Assembly (NCBI GenBank): GCA_029059705.1
Contig: JAIDVM010000011.1
Location: 21,914 to 85,913 of the forward strand
Direction: 5' to 3'
Origin: Clostridia bacterium
Lineage (GTDB): Bacteria > Bacillota > Clostridia > Christensenellales > Borkfalkiaceae
Length of the DNA: 64,000 nucleotides
Position numbers and translations under genes: made by a program. Of this stretch, positions 34,809 through 42,668 are shown in pieces. Every line of letters starts with the position of its first letter. Position 1 is the first letter of the stretch. A model generated the notes under the pieces. That model made no database searches, was not told the origin of the DNA, and saw only the letters and a program-made list of their open reading frames with translations.

Positions 34809-35645
34809 ATGAAAATCAAATTTTTAGGCACGGGCGCGGCGGAAGGCGTGCCCGCCATGTTCTGCAACTGCGATTATTGCAAAAGAATAAGGGAGCTTGG
34901 CGAAGGCGAGGTGCGCACCCGCTCGCAGGTGTTAATCGACGGCGTTTTGTCCGTCGATTTCCCGCCCGAAGCCTACGCGCACTCCTTAAAGCACAATTTC
35001 AACTTAACAGACTTAAAATATCTGCTCGTCACCCATTCGCACATGGACCATTTCTACGCGCACGACTTTATTCTGCGCGGCTACAAATACGCGCAGGTCA
35101 GCGTTCCGCAACTGCAAATTTACGGCAACGAAGAGGTTTTAAAGGTCTTTTCCGAGTGCACTAAAAGGGAAATGAAACCTTCTGTCGCCCCCAACGTCGC
35201 GCTTCACAAAATTTCGCCCTGCCAAACTTTCACCGTCGGCGAATATAAGGTAATAACCGTCCCCGCGCAACATTCCGACAAAGAAGAGTGTATTTTGTTC
35301 TATATAGAGCGCAACGGCAAGGGCTATCTGCACTTATACGATACGGGCAGAATACCCGAAAAAGCGTTTGAATTCCTTGCCCAAAACGGCTCCAAGGCAA
35401 ATCTGGTTGCAATCGACTGCACATTCCTCGAATACACCGCGGGCGAACGTTCCCGCCATATGGGCATAGAGGACGATATGGTTATGAAAGAAAAGCTTTT
35501 AAAAGCGGGAGTAATCGATAAAAACACGCAAATCGTAATCACCCATTTTTCGCACAACGGCAACCCCACGCGCGGGCACGTAAGCGAAGTCGCGCAAAAA
35601 TACAACGTAACCGCCGCCTTTGACGGTTTAGAAGTTATTATTTAG
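34809..35645 (+). CDS. MBL-fold metallohydrolase (PhnP-like)
   Basis: A 278-residue metallo-beta-lactamase-fold protein. The N-terminus FLGTGAAEGVPAMFCNCDYCKRI has the PhnP-type extra zinc-site cysteines. The metal motif is THSHMDHFYAHD, with later His in VPAQHSDKEE and an Asp in LYDTGR. PhnP is a cyclic phosphodiesterase; here no phn gene is near, so another small phosphodiester or nucleotide substrate is likely. It follows dtd after 40 bp. Confidence 0.82.
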   Translation: MKIKFLGTGAAEGVPAMFCNCDYCKRIRELGEGEVRTRSQVLIDGVLSVDFPPEAYAHSLKHNFNLTDLKYLLVTHSHMDHFYAHDFILRGYKYAQVSVPQLQIYGNEEVLKVFSECTKREMKPSVAPNVALHKISPCQTFTVGEYKVITVPAQHSDKEECILFYIERNGKGYLHLYDTGRIPEKAFEFLAQNGSKANLVAIDCTFLEYTAGERSRHMGIEDDMVMKEKLLKAGVIDKNTQIVITHFSHNGNPTRGHVSEVAQKYNVTAAFDGLEVII

Positions 35646-35649
35646 CCGT

Positions 35650-35676
35650 TGTCATTCTGAGCGCAGCGAAGAATCT
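35650..35676. repeat. Repeat B (REP-like) unit
   Basis: TGTCATTCTGAGCGCAGCGA then AGAATCT; consensus copy 11 bp before the next start codon. Confidence 0.85.
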
Positions 35677-35687
35677 CCACAAAAATC

Positions 35688-36224
35688 ATGAACTTTTTCA
35701 AACATCTGGCAACCGTAACCCGCCACCGCCGCACCGTGCGCAAACTGTGCTTTAAATGCGGGCTTATAAAACAAGGGCTTGCCCACGATTTATCCAAATT
35801 CAGCCCCGCCGAATTTTGGGCGGGCGTAAAGTACTATCAGGGCAACCGCAGCCCGCAGGCAAGGGAGCGGGAAGTAATCGGTTATTCCGCCGCATGGCTG
35901 CACCACAAGGGCAAAAACAAACACCACTTCGAATATTGGACGGACTACGCAAACGGGCAAAAGGTGTATGTGGAAATGCCCGCAAAATACCTTGCCGAAA
36001 TGATTTGCGACAGAATTGCCGCCTCCAAAACATATTTAAAGGACGGCTACGACAAATCTTTCCCCTTAAAATACCTTGAAGAGCGCACAGATAAACAGGG
36101 CATGAACCCAAACACCTACGCCGCGCTTAAAAGGTTTTTAACGGTTTTAAAGGAAGAGGGCGAGGACGAGATGTTCAAACAGTTAAAACAGTTCGTCAAA
36201 GAAAACAAAAAAACCACAAAATAA
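35688..36224 (+). CDS. DUF5662-family protein
   Basis: A 178-residue cytoplasmic protein. It carries HDLSKFSPAEFW, AAWLHHKGKNKHHFEYW and MPAKYLAEMICDRIAASKTY, the His/Asp-rich pattern of DUF5662, which looks like an HD-type metal site, though no activity is known to me. The C-terminus is Lys/Glu-rich. A repeat B unit lies directly in front of the start and no Shine-Dalgarno is seen. Confidence 0.75.
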   Translation: MNFFKHLATVTRHRRTVRKLCFKCGLIKQGLAHDLSKFSPAEFWAGVKYYQGNRSPQAREREVIGYSAAWLHHKGKNKHHFEYWTDYANGQKVYVEMPAKYLAEMICDRIAASKTYLKDGYDKSFPLKYLEERTDKQGMNPNTYAALKRFLTVLKEEGEDEMFKQLKQFVKENKKTTK

Positions 36225-36230
36225 AAAAGC

Positions 36231-36268
36231 GCCGCCGCGGAAAAATTCCGCGGCGGCCTCCGTTATTT
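36231..36268 (+). terminator. Terminator after the DUF5662 gene
   Basis: An 11-bp stem GCCGCCGCGGA / TCCGCGGCGGC, loop AAAAT, followed by CTCCGTTATTTT. Confidence 0.75.
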
Positions 36269-36278
36269 TGCCGTCCCT

Positions 36279-36320
36279 TGTCATTCTGAGCGGAGGGCGA
36301 AGCCCGCAGTCGAAGAATCT
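36279..36320. repeat. Repeat B unit, variant with inserted palindrome
   Basis: TGTCATTCTGAGCGGAGGGC then GAAGCCCGCAGTCGAAGAATCT; ends on the stop codon of the minus-strand ferritin-like gene. Confidence 0.8.
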
Positions 36321-37570
36321 TACTTCGTCCTTGCAATCTTCACGTTGTCCTGCTTTCTGTTTCTCAGTTCTTTTACGGGGTGCTCGCTGTCTTGATAGCG
36401 ATAATCCTCGCCCAGCCTCTCAATCGCCTTCTCTATAACAAGGTGCGAAGGATTTTTGTCCGGCGTTCCCATATATTTCTGATAATCGAAATATCTGTGG
36501 TCGTCGGGTATTTTTTTAATGTCCTTATAGCCGTCAATCTTAACCGTGTTGTCGGCGGTTAAATTAATCGTTTCCGCAAGCACCTTTCTTATATAATCCT
36601 TGTTTCCGCCAAGCTTTAAAAGCTGCGGGAACTCGCCCGAACCGCAAACGGATTCAAACGTCTTTTTTTCGTATTTTTTGAGTAACTTAGCCGCCGTTTT
36701 AAGGTGGCTTACTTCCATTTTAAAGTGCTCGCTCCAAATCTTTTTAATGCTTTCGTCGCTTTCGTCCTGCATGGCGGAATAATACAGCCAGCACTCGCAA
36801 TATTCGTGCATAACCCACATTTCAAGCCAGCTCATGTTCGGGTCTTTAAGGCTTTCGTATTGCGAAACGTGCGCTTCCTCAATCATAGCGATTTCGGCGT
36901 AAAGCTTTCTGCCCAAATCGTTTTTATACCATTGCGCAATGTTCATATAATAATTCATCGTCTGCTGCTCGGCAGCCGTAATCGTGCTTGCAGCCAGCTT
37001 AGAATAAAGGTCGGCCTTTTCGGCAACCATGGGCTTTTTAACATCGTCCGCGGGGTAGCGGTGCTCGGCAACGGTGGGGCGGCCGGGCATAATCTCGGTG
37101 TACTTGCCCACAAGCTCGTCCGCGTTTTCGCCCTTGTCCATCTTCAAAAGGTTCGCAAAGCGGTAAAGGTGGTCAAAGTCCTCCAAAAGCGCAAAGTTTA
37201 GCGCCTTTATGTTCGTCTCGTCCGTGTCGTGCTTTGCCAAAACCGCCGTCAAATCTATCGCAAGCTGTTCATATGCGATAGTCGTTTCCAAAATACTCTC
37301 GTTAATCGGTTTAAGGCAGCTTATGCGCTTTTGCTGCTGCTGTTCCTGACGGCGCACCACCGCCAACGCCGCGCAAATTTCGGGCTCGTTGCAATGCCTT
37401 GCAAACTGATGCATAAACCACGCCGACTCGAATTCCGTGCCGTTCATAAGTATAACGCGCGTCTTTGTGTAGGGCGAAGTCTTTTCCTTGTTATAGCTTT
37501 TCGGGTACATTTTTTTCAGCGGTAAAAAGTTGTTTTCAAGCGATTTGCATTTTTCATTTATCGGGTTCAT
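36320..37570 (-). CDS. Uncharacterised ferritin-like protein
   Basis: A 416-residue soluble protein I cannot assign to a named family. It has Glu/His patterns of a ferritin-like four-helix bundle: LLEDFDHLYRF (about 128-138), AMIEEAHVSQYESL (about 228-241), MHEYCECWLYY and EHFKMEVSHLKTA. These would give a di-metal site of the E...ExxH type twice. N- and C-terminal extensions of about 100 residues are mostly charged. Good GGAGG upstream of ATG 37570. Alone on the minus strand. A peroxide- or oxygen-handling role is possible but not shown. Confidence 0.6.
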   Translation of the reverse strand: MNPINEKCKSLENNFLPLKKMYPKSYNKEKTSPYTKTRVILMNGTEFESAWFMHQFARHCNEPEICAALAVVRRQEQQQQKRISCLKPINESILETTIAYEQLAIDLTAVLAKHDTDETNIKALNFALLEDFDHLYRFANLLKMDKGENADELVGKYTEIMPGRPTVAEHRYPADDVKKPMVAEKADLYSKLAASTITAAEQQTMNYYMNIAQWYKNDLGRKLYAEIAMIEEAHVSQYESLKDPNMSWLEMWVMHEYCECWLYYSAMQDESDESIKKIWSEHFKMEVSHLKTAAKLLKKYEKKTFESVCGSGEFPQLLKLGGNKDYIRKVLAETINLTADNTVKIDGYKDIKKIPDDHRYFDYQKYMGTPDKNPSHLVIEKAIERLGEDYRYQDSEHPVKELRNRKQDNVKIARTK

Positions 37571-37704
37571 AAATTATCCTCCGAACAAGTTTTTGTCCTT
37601 TTTAAAATAATTTAACCCCTCCCCGCAAAATTTTTCCCATTCCGCCATTGAAAACACATTTTTTTGTCTGTCAGAATACGTTATTGCTATTCTGAACACG
37701 TTTT

Positions 37705-37777
37705 TGTCATTCTGAGCGCAGCGAAGAATCCCCAACAAAAGATGTTTCGGCTCCACTTCGTTCCGCTCAACATGACA
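37705..37777. repeat. Repeat B unit forming a long palindrome
   Basis: TGTCATTCTGAGCGCAGCGA... at the left and an inverted partner ending CGCTCAACATGACA at the right, so the pair can fold back. It lies in the gap between the ferritin-like gene and tRNA-Gly. Confidence 0.8.
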
Positions 37778-37784
37778 AATCAAT

Positions 37785-37820
37785 AAAAAAAGAAAACCGC
37801 CGTCCAAAGACAGCGGTTTC
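37785..37820 (-). terminator. Terminator of tRNA-Gly
   Basis: On the minus strand GAAACCGC pairs with GCGGTTT across a 12-nt loop, followed by a T-run. Confidence 0.65.
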
Positions 37821-37824
37821 TTTT

Positions 37825-37899
37825 TGGAGCAGGTGACGGGAGTCGGACCCGCCGAAACCAGCTTGGGAAGCTGGCGCCATACCGATAGGCGACACCTGC
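37825..37899 (-). tRNA. tRNA-Gly (anticodon CCC)
   Basis: Minus strand: acceptor GCAGGTG / CACCTGC, discriminator T, encoded CCA end; U8 and A14 present; D-stem GCC/GGC; anticodon stem CCAGC/GCTGG with loop TTCCCAA, giving anticodon CCC (reads GGG). The T-arm loop CCGACTC has a slightly unusual sequence. Confidence 0.9.
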
Positions 37900-38065
37900 A
37901 AATTACACGCAAAATATATCATATTATCACCATAAAGTCAAATTTTTCTTCAAACAATTATTGAAAATAAATTTATTTTATGATAACATATTTATACTAA
38001 GTCGCAGCTTCGCAAACAGCCGCGTTGCAAGGCAAACGGCAAGGCATAAAACAAGGCAAAATTAA

Positions 38066-39595
38066 ATGGCAAAAATCCTTTTATCAAAACTTAAAGAATC
38101 GTTAATTTCCGTATTGCCCGTCGCGGCAATCGTTTTAATAATTTCGTTCACGCCTCTCGTGGATTTAACCGTAACCGAAATCGTCGCGTTCGCCGTTTCG
38201 GCAGTCTTTCTCATCTTGGGCATAGGTCTTTTCAACCTCGGCGCCGACCTCGCCATGACGCCCATGGGCGAACAGGTCGGCACGGGCCTGACAAAATCCA
38301 AAAAGGTGTGGGTGCTTTTAATAGTCTGCTTTGTTATGGGCGTGCTCATAACGATAGCCGAACCCGATTTATCCGTCCTCGCGGGGCAGGTTTCCGCGGT
38401 TATCAACAGCACGGTGTTAATCGCCACCGTCGGCGTGGGCGTCGGTATCTTCCTCGTGCTCGCCGTCGTTAAAATAGTTTTCCGCAAGGACTTATCCGCG
38501 CTCTTAATGTTCTTTTACATGTTCCTTTTCGCGCTCTGCGCGGTGTTAATGGAAGAGCACGCTGATTTTTTGGCGCTCGCCTTCGATTCGGGCGGTGTAA
38601 CCACGGGGCCCATAACCGTACCCTTCATAATGGCGCTCGGCGTGGGAATTTCTTCAACGATAGGCGGCAGAAACGCCAACGAAAACAGCTTCGGCTTAAT
38701 CGCGCTGTGCTCAATAGGTCCCATGCTCGCCGTAATGGTGCTCGCGCTGTGTTCGGGCGGCGAAATTCCCTTCGACAAGCTCGCAATCTATAACACGGTT
38801 GAAGAAAGTCTGGCAAACTTCGGTCACGTCGTGCTAAGCACCGTCGGCAGCGTCGCGCTCGCCCTCGGCTTGGTGGTGGCGTTCTTCCTCATTTTGCAGT
38901 TCACCGTTTTAAAGCTCCCCAAAAGAAAGCTCCTCAAAATCGCAATGGGCATAGGCTACACCTTCTTCGGTCTGGTAATTTTCCTCGTCGCGGTAGAGGT
39001 CGGCTTCATGCCCGTCGGCTTTAAGCTCGGCAAACAGATTGCCCAATTCAGCCAGCCCCTCTTAATTGTGTTCGGCTTCGTCCTCGGTATGGTAGTAGTG
39101 CTTGCCGAACCCGCCGTCCACGTTTTAAACAGACAGGTAGAAGAGGTTACGGGCGGCGGCGTAAAAAAGATTGAAATGATAATCGCCCTTTCCGCGGCGG
39201 TGGGGATTTCAATAGGGCTTTCGCTGATAAGAATGGTTTTCCATTTCTCAATTTTATATTATCTAATCCCCGGCTATATGATTTCATTGGGGCTTTCGTT
39301 CTTCGTGCCAAAAATTTACACGGCAATCGCGTTCGACTCGGGCGGCGTTGCCAGCGGGCCGCTAACCTCAAGCTTTATTCTGCCCCTCGTCGTCGGCGCG
39401 TGCATAGCCGTAAACGGCAGCGCGGAAATGGTCTTAACCGAAGCCTTCGGCGTGGTCGCAATGGTCGCCATGACGCCTTTAATAACAATCCAGGCGCTCG
39501 GCTTCAAGGCGGTTATGTCCCAAAAAGTCCGCAACAAGGCAATGCTTAAACGAATTATTTCAGCGGACGACGAACAGATTATATATTTCAAATAA
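38066..39595 (+). CDS. DUF1538 integral membrane transporter-like protein
   Basis: A 509-residue membrane protein with about 12 hydrophobic segments and a visible internal duplication: FDSGGVTTGPITVPFIMALGVG (first half) matches FDSGGVASGPLTSSFILPLVVG (second half), and GADLAMTPMGEQVG / AEPAVHVLNRQVEEV are the family's repeat motifs. DUF1538 proteins carry two such domains; the substrate is unknown. It is followed at once by two PII-like genes with strong linkage (9 nt, then a 1-nt overlap), suggesting a PII-controlled transporter. Confidence 0.85.
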   Translation: MAKILLSKLKESLISVLPVAAIVLIISFTPLVDLTVTEIVAFAVSAVFLILGIGLFNLGADLAMTPMGEQVGTGLTKSKKVWVLLIVCFVMGVLITIAEPDLSVLAGQVSAVINSTVLIATVGVGVGIFLVLAVVKIVFRKDLSALLMFFYMFLFALCAVLMEEHADFLALAFDSGGVTTGPITVPFIMALGVGISSTIGGRNANENSFGLIALCSIGPMLAVMVLALCSGGEIPFDKLAIYNTVEESLANFGHVVLSTVGSVALALGLVVAFFLILQFTVLKLPKRKLLKIAMGIGYTFFGLVIFLVAVEVGFMPVGFKLGKQIAQFSQPLLIVFGFVLGMVVVLAEPAVHVLNRQVEEVTGGGVKKIEMIIALSAAVGISIGLSLIRMVFHFSILYYLIPGYMISLGLSFFVPKIYTAIAFDSGGVASGPLTSSFILPLVVGACIAVNGSAEMVLTEAFGVVAMVAMTPLITIQALGFKAVMSQKVRNKAMLKRIISADDEQIIYFK

Positions 39596-39604
39596 GGAGT
39601 TCAC

Positions 39605-40078
39605 ATGTCAGAAAATAACGGGCGCAAGCCCGCAAAAAGAATAGCGGAGGCGGCAAAAAAAGCAACCCAAAGGGTAAACAAAACGGTAGCCGCCCGCCAA
39701 AAAAAGACTGCGGCAAACACGGTTACTTCAAACAGATTAAAGCTTTTAATTACCGTCGTCGGCAGAAACAAAGCGGAATATTTTCTCGACTTAATACAGT
39801 CTTTCGAAGTAAACATGCAAATTGTCGCGCTTGCGCAAGGCACCGCCGACGCAAAAACGTTAAGCTTTCTGGGGCTTACCGATACTGATAAATGCGTAAT
39901 TTTCAGCGTAATTCAGGAAAGTAAGCTTTCCGACGCAATGCACGTCCTCGGCGAAAAATTCAAAACCATAAAGGACGGCAAGGGCATAGCGTTCACCGTG
40001 CCCTTAACAAGTGTTATCGGCACGCTTATATTCGGTTTTTTAAGCAACAATAAAACGGTTGTCAAGGAGGCAAAATAA
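39605..40078 (+). CDS. PII-like regulator (first of tandem pair)
   Basis: A 157-residue protein: a basic N-terminal extension (1-45, Lys/Arg/Ala-rich) and a PII/GlnB-like ferredoxin fold (LKLLITVVGRNKAEYFLDLIQSFEVNMQIVALAQGTADAKTLSFLGL...KGIAFTVPLTSVIGTLIFGF). The Tyr-51 uridylylation site of GlnB is not evident. AAGGAG 5 nt upstream. It lies 9 nt after the DUF1538 gene, so it probably gates that transporter. Confidence 0.78.
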   Translation: MSENNGRKPAKRIAEAAKKATQRVNKTVAARQKKTAANTVTSNRLKLLITVVGRNKAEYFLDLIQSFEVNMQIVALAQGTADAKTLSFLGLTDTDKCVIFSVIQESKLSDAMHVLGEKFKTIKDGKGIAFTVPLTSVIGTLIFGFLSNNKTVVKEAK

Positions 40079-40515
40079 TGTCTGATTACGAAGTGGTTTT
40101 TTGTGTGGTAAACGCAGGCTATTCCGAGCTTGTTATGGACGCGGCAAAGGAAGTGGGAGCAAGAGGCGGCACCGTAATCCACGCCCGCGGCACGGCTAAT
40201 AAAGAGGCTGAAAAGTTTTTCAGCATAACCATTCAGCCCGATAAGGAAATAGTAATGATTTTAGTCCCTTCCAAAATAAAGGACGACGTTTTGCATGCAA
40301 TTTACAGGCAGGCGGGCTTAAAATCGGCGGGGCAGGGCATAGCTTTCACCCTCGCCGTGGACGAGGTTGTCGGCATTGCAGCCCCCGCGCAGGAAACTCC
40401 CGCCCCGCAACCCGAAAAAACTACCCCCGCAATGCAATCCGCAAACGTTGCCCCCGCCCGTCATTCCGAGCGCAGCGAGGAATCTCCGTCGCAACCCGAA
40501 AATAAAAACGAATAA
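40078..40515 (+). CDS. PII-like regulator (second of tandem pair)
   Basis: A 145-residue PII-like protein: YEVVFCVVNAGYSELVMDAAKEVGARGGTVIHARGT (the GARGGT stretch is typical of PII base and T-loop start) and KSAGQGIAFTLAVDEVVGI. The tail after about residue 108 is Pro/Ala-rich and contains one in-frame repeat B copy (RHSERSEES). The start overlaps the previous stop by one base, so two PII-like chains are made together, possibly as heterotrimers. Confidence 0.82.
   Translation: MSDYEVVFCVVNAGYSELVMDAAKEVGARGGTVIHARGTANKEAEKFFSITIQPDKEIVMILVPSKIKDDVLHAIYRQAGLKSAGQGIAFTLAVDEVVGIAAPAQETPAPQPEKTTPAMQSANVAPARHSERSEESPSQPENKNE
40459..40485. repeat. Repeat B copy inside the PII-like gene
   Basis: CGTCATTCCGAGCGCAGCGA then GGAATCT, read in frame as RHSERSEES. 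Confidence 0.82.
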
Positions 40516-40537
40516 CCTTTTTTAAGTTCAATTTATC

Positions 40538-40568
40538 AAGGCGGACTTTAACGTCCGTCTTTATTTTT
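40538..40568 (+). terminator. Terminator of the DUF1538-PII operon
   Basis: AAGGCGGAC / GTCCGTCTT stem (one G-T pair), loop TTTAAC, then TATTTTTT. Confidence 0.8.
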
Positions 40569-40677
40569 TACCGTAAAGCAAAAAATCGCGCCTTAAAAAC
40601 TCTGGCAGACCGAACAACACGCCGAAAAAATGTATAAAAGGCGTTATAAATTGTCAAAAATCTGTTTGGAGGTACAT

Positions 40678-41637
40678 ATGAATTACGATGAATGGTTAAA
40701 CGAATGGCTTGTAATATGGGTTAAACCCATGGTTAAGGAACGTACTTTTAAAAAGTATCAGGATACGGTGCGCCTGCAAATCCTGCCGCAGCTCGGCGGT
40801 TTTAATTTAGAAGATTTAACCGCGCCCGTGCTTCAAAAATTTACGGCGGAACTCGCCAAAAAATACGCGCCCAACACCGTTTCGGGGGTAGTGGCGGTGT
40901 TAAAAAGCTCGCTCGTCTGCGCCCAGACGGCGGGGCTAATCGAAAGGCAGTTTTCCGACTGCATCAAAATCCCCCGCGCGCCCGAAAGGGACATGGGCTG
41001 TTTTACGTGCGCCGAACAGCGCAAAATAGAGCGTTACGTAATTTCAAGCGGCAAACCCAAGCTCTTCGGCATAATAATCTGCCTTTACACGGGGCTAAGG
41101 GTGGGGGAGCTCGTCGCTTTGGAATGGAGCGATATCAACTTGGAAAACGGCACCTTAACCGTCGCAAAATCCTGCCGCGACAGCTGGAACGACGACGGTT
41201 ACGTAAAGCTGTTCGATACTCCCAAAACGGAACATTCGAGAAGAATAATCCCCGTTCCCGTCCAGCTTTTGCCCTATTTGCGCGATTTAAAAAAACACGC
41301 CGAAAGCAAATTTGTAATCTGCGGTTCGGGCGGAAAGGAAATTTCCGTACGCTCCTATCAACGTACCTTCGAGCTTATTTTAATGGGGCTGGAAATACCT
41401 CACCGCGGCTTCCATTCGCTAAGGCACACCTTTGCCACCCGCGCAATCGAAACGGGCATGGACGTAAAATCCCTTTCGCGTATTTTGGGGCATAAAAACT
41501 CCACAATAACCTTAAACCGCTACGTCCACACGTTCATGGAGCACCAAAACCACATGATGAACCGCCTTGGCGCCATGTTCGAAAACACAAACTCGCCCTA
41601 TCCGACATTCGCCTGCAACATTCCCGTAAACTGGTAA
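40678..41637 (+). CDS. Tyrosine recombinase (phage-type integrase)
   Basis: A 319-residue site-specific recombinase. The N-terminal SAM-like core-binding domain is at about 5-85 (WLNEWLVIWVKPMVKERTFKKYQDTVRLQILPQLG). The catalytic domain keeps Arg (TGLRVGELVALEW), HxxR (HSLRHTFATRAIETG), His (LGHKNS) and Tyr (TLNRYVH), so it looks active. GGAGG lies 5 nt before ATG 40678; the ATG at 40630 has no such site. It ends 65 bp from the 3' end of tRNA-Pro, a typical integrase target, but no cargo genes or second attachment site are seen. Possible remnant or stand-alone recombinase. Confidence 0.9.
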   Translation: MNYDEWLNEWLVIWVKPMVKERTFKKYQDTVRLQILPQLGGFNLEDLTAPVLQKFTAELAKKYAPNTVSGVVAVLKSSLVCAQTAGLIERQFSDCIKIPRAPERDMGCFTCAEQRKIERYVISSGKPKLFGIIICLYTGLRVGELVALEWSDINLENGTLTVAKSCRDSWNDDGYVKLFDTPKTEHSRRIIPVPVQLLPYLRDLKKHAESKFVICGSGGKEISVRSYQRTFELILMGLEIPHRGFHSLRHTFATRAIETGMDVKSLSRILGHKNSTITLNRYVHTFMEHQNHMMNRLGAMFENTNSPYPTFACNIPVNW

Positions 41638-41670
41638 CCGCCCCGCCCGCGCCTTTTAGGGACTTTAACG

Positions 41671-41699
41671 AAAAAAGCGGCAACCCAAAGGTTGCCGCT
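41671..41699 (-). terminator. Terminator of tRNA-Pro
   Basis: A 10-bp perfect stem AGCGGCAACC / GGTTGCCGCT, loop CAAA; on the minus strand it is followed by TTTTT. Confidence 0.75.
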
Positions 41700-41702
41700 A
41701 AA

Positions 41703-41779
41703 TGGTTGAGGCGACGGGACTTGAACCCACGACCTTCTGGTCCCTAACCAGACGCGCTACCAAACTGCGCTACGCCTCA
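41703..41779 (-). tRNA. tRNA-Pro (anticodon AGG)
   Basis: Minus strand: acceptor TGAGGCG / CGCCTCA, discriminator A, encoded CCA; T8, A14; D-stem GCGC/GCGC; anticodon stem TCTGG/CCAGA with loop TTAGGGA, giving anticodon AGG; T-loop TTCAAGT. A34 would be changed to inosine by TadA to read CCU, CCC and CCA. Most bacteria use TGG for the main proline tRNA; AGG is uncommon. Confidence 0.9.
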
Positions 41780-41880
41780 AAATATATTTGCCGCCAAACG
41801 AACAGCAATATTATTATACATATTCTCAAAAAAAAAGCAAACGCTTTTAATTGCTTTTAAAAAAATAATTAATAAAATTA

Positions 41881-41909
41881 TTTACTAAAAACGCCGCATA
41901 TGATAAAAT
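41881..41909 (+). promoter_or_regulatory. Promoter of mntP (leaderless-type)
   Basis: TTTACT (41881-41886), 17-bp spacer, TAAAAT (41904-41909). Predicted start about 41916, only 3 nt before the ATG. No Mn riboswitch is visible. Confidence 0.65.
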
Positions 41910-41918
41910 AAAGATATT

Positions 41919-42548
41919 ATGTTGTGGACGTTAATTCTTTCGGTATTTCTGTCGGGCGTTTCCCTTTCCATGGACGCCTTTGCGGTTTCGATATGCGACG
42001 GCATGATTTACCAAAACTTAACAAAGCGCAAAGCCGTGTTAATTCCGCTCACGTTCGGCGTGTTTCAGGCGGTTATGCCGATAATCGGCTTTTATATTTC
42101 AATGGCGTTCCGCCAAATCGAAGTTTTCGACGCCGTAGACCATTGGATTGCCTTTGCGCTGCTTTTAATAATCGGCGGCAAAATGATTTTCGACGGAATA
42201 AAGGACTTAATTAAAAAGGAAGAAGAGGAGCTTATCCCCAAGGATTTCTCAATGCCGACAGTCCTTGTGCAGGGCGTTGCCACAAGTATAGACGCGCTTT
42301 TCGTCGGCTTCGGCTTGAACGTAATGCTCGAAAACGCCGTGCAAAACGTTCAGCTTTGGGCGTGGATAAGCGTTGCAATAATCGGCGTAACCACGTTCAT
42401 AATAGCTCTCGTCGGCGTGTTCCTTGGCAAAACCGTGGGCAAACTCTTTAAAAAGAAAGCTTACATCGCCGAAATAATCGGCGGCGTCGTGCTCATGCTA
42501 ATCGCCGTAAAAATCCTTTTAAACGGTTTAGGGCTTTTGTCATTCTGA
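41919..42548 (+). CDS. mntP: Manganese efflux pump MntP
   Basis: A 209-residue, six-helix membrane protein (DUF204/MntP). It has the duplicated acidic motifs SLSMDAFAVSICDG in the first half and VATSIDALFVGFGLN in the second, whose Asp residues are needed for Mn2+ export. A charged cytoplasmic loop (IKKEEEELIPKD) separates the halves. The gene has no Shine-Dalgarno. The stop is followed directly by a repeat B cluster. Confidence 0.92.
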   Translation: MLWTLILSVFLSGVSLSMDAFAVSICDGMIYQNLTKRKAVLIPLTFGVFQAVMPIIGFYISMAFRQIEVFDAVDHWIAFALLLIIGGKMIFDGIKDLIKKEEEELIPKDFSMPTVLVQGVATSIDALFVGFGLNVMLENAVQNVQLWAWISVAIIGVTTFIIALVGVFLGKTVGKLFKKKAYIAEIIGGVVLMLIAVKILLNGLGLLSF

Positions 42549-42660
42549 GCTGCCGTGCCCGCCCATTTGTCATTCTGCCCGCCCGTTGTCATTCTGAGCG
42601 GAGGGCGTAGCCCGCAGTCGAAGAATCCCCAAAGATGCTTCGGCAAGCCTCAGCATGACA
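42538..42660. repeat. Repeat B cluster
   Basis: Three TGTCATTCTG starts within 60 bp; the last has the long form with GAGGGCGTAGCCCGCAGTCG, followed by an inverted partner GCTTCGGCAAGCCTCAGCATGACA. It spans the whole gap between convergent mntP and murG, and its first bases overlap the mntP stop. Confidence 0.82.
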
Positions 42661-42668
42661 AATTTAAG

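Noticed and set aside
37825..41779. Integrated mobile element between tRNA-Gly and tRNA-Pro
   Set aside because: No direct repeat of a tRNA 3' end, no phage or conjugation genes; the DUF1538-PII operon has the same composition as the rest of the window.
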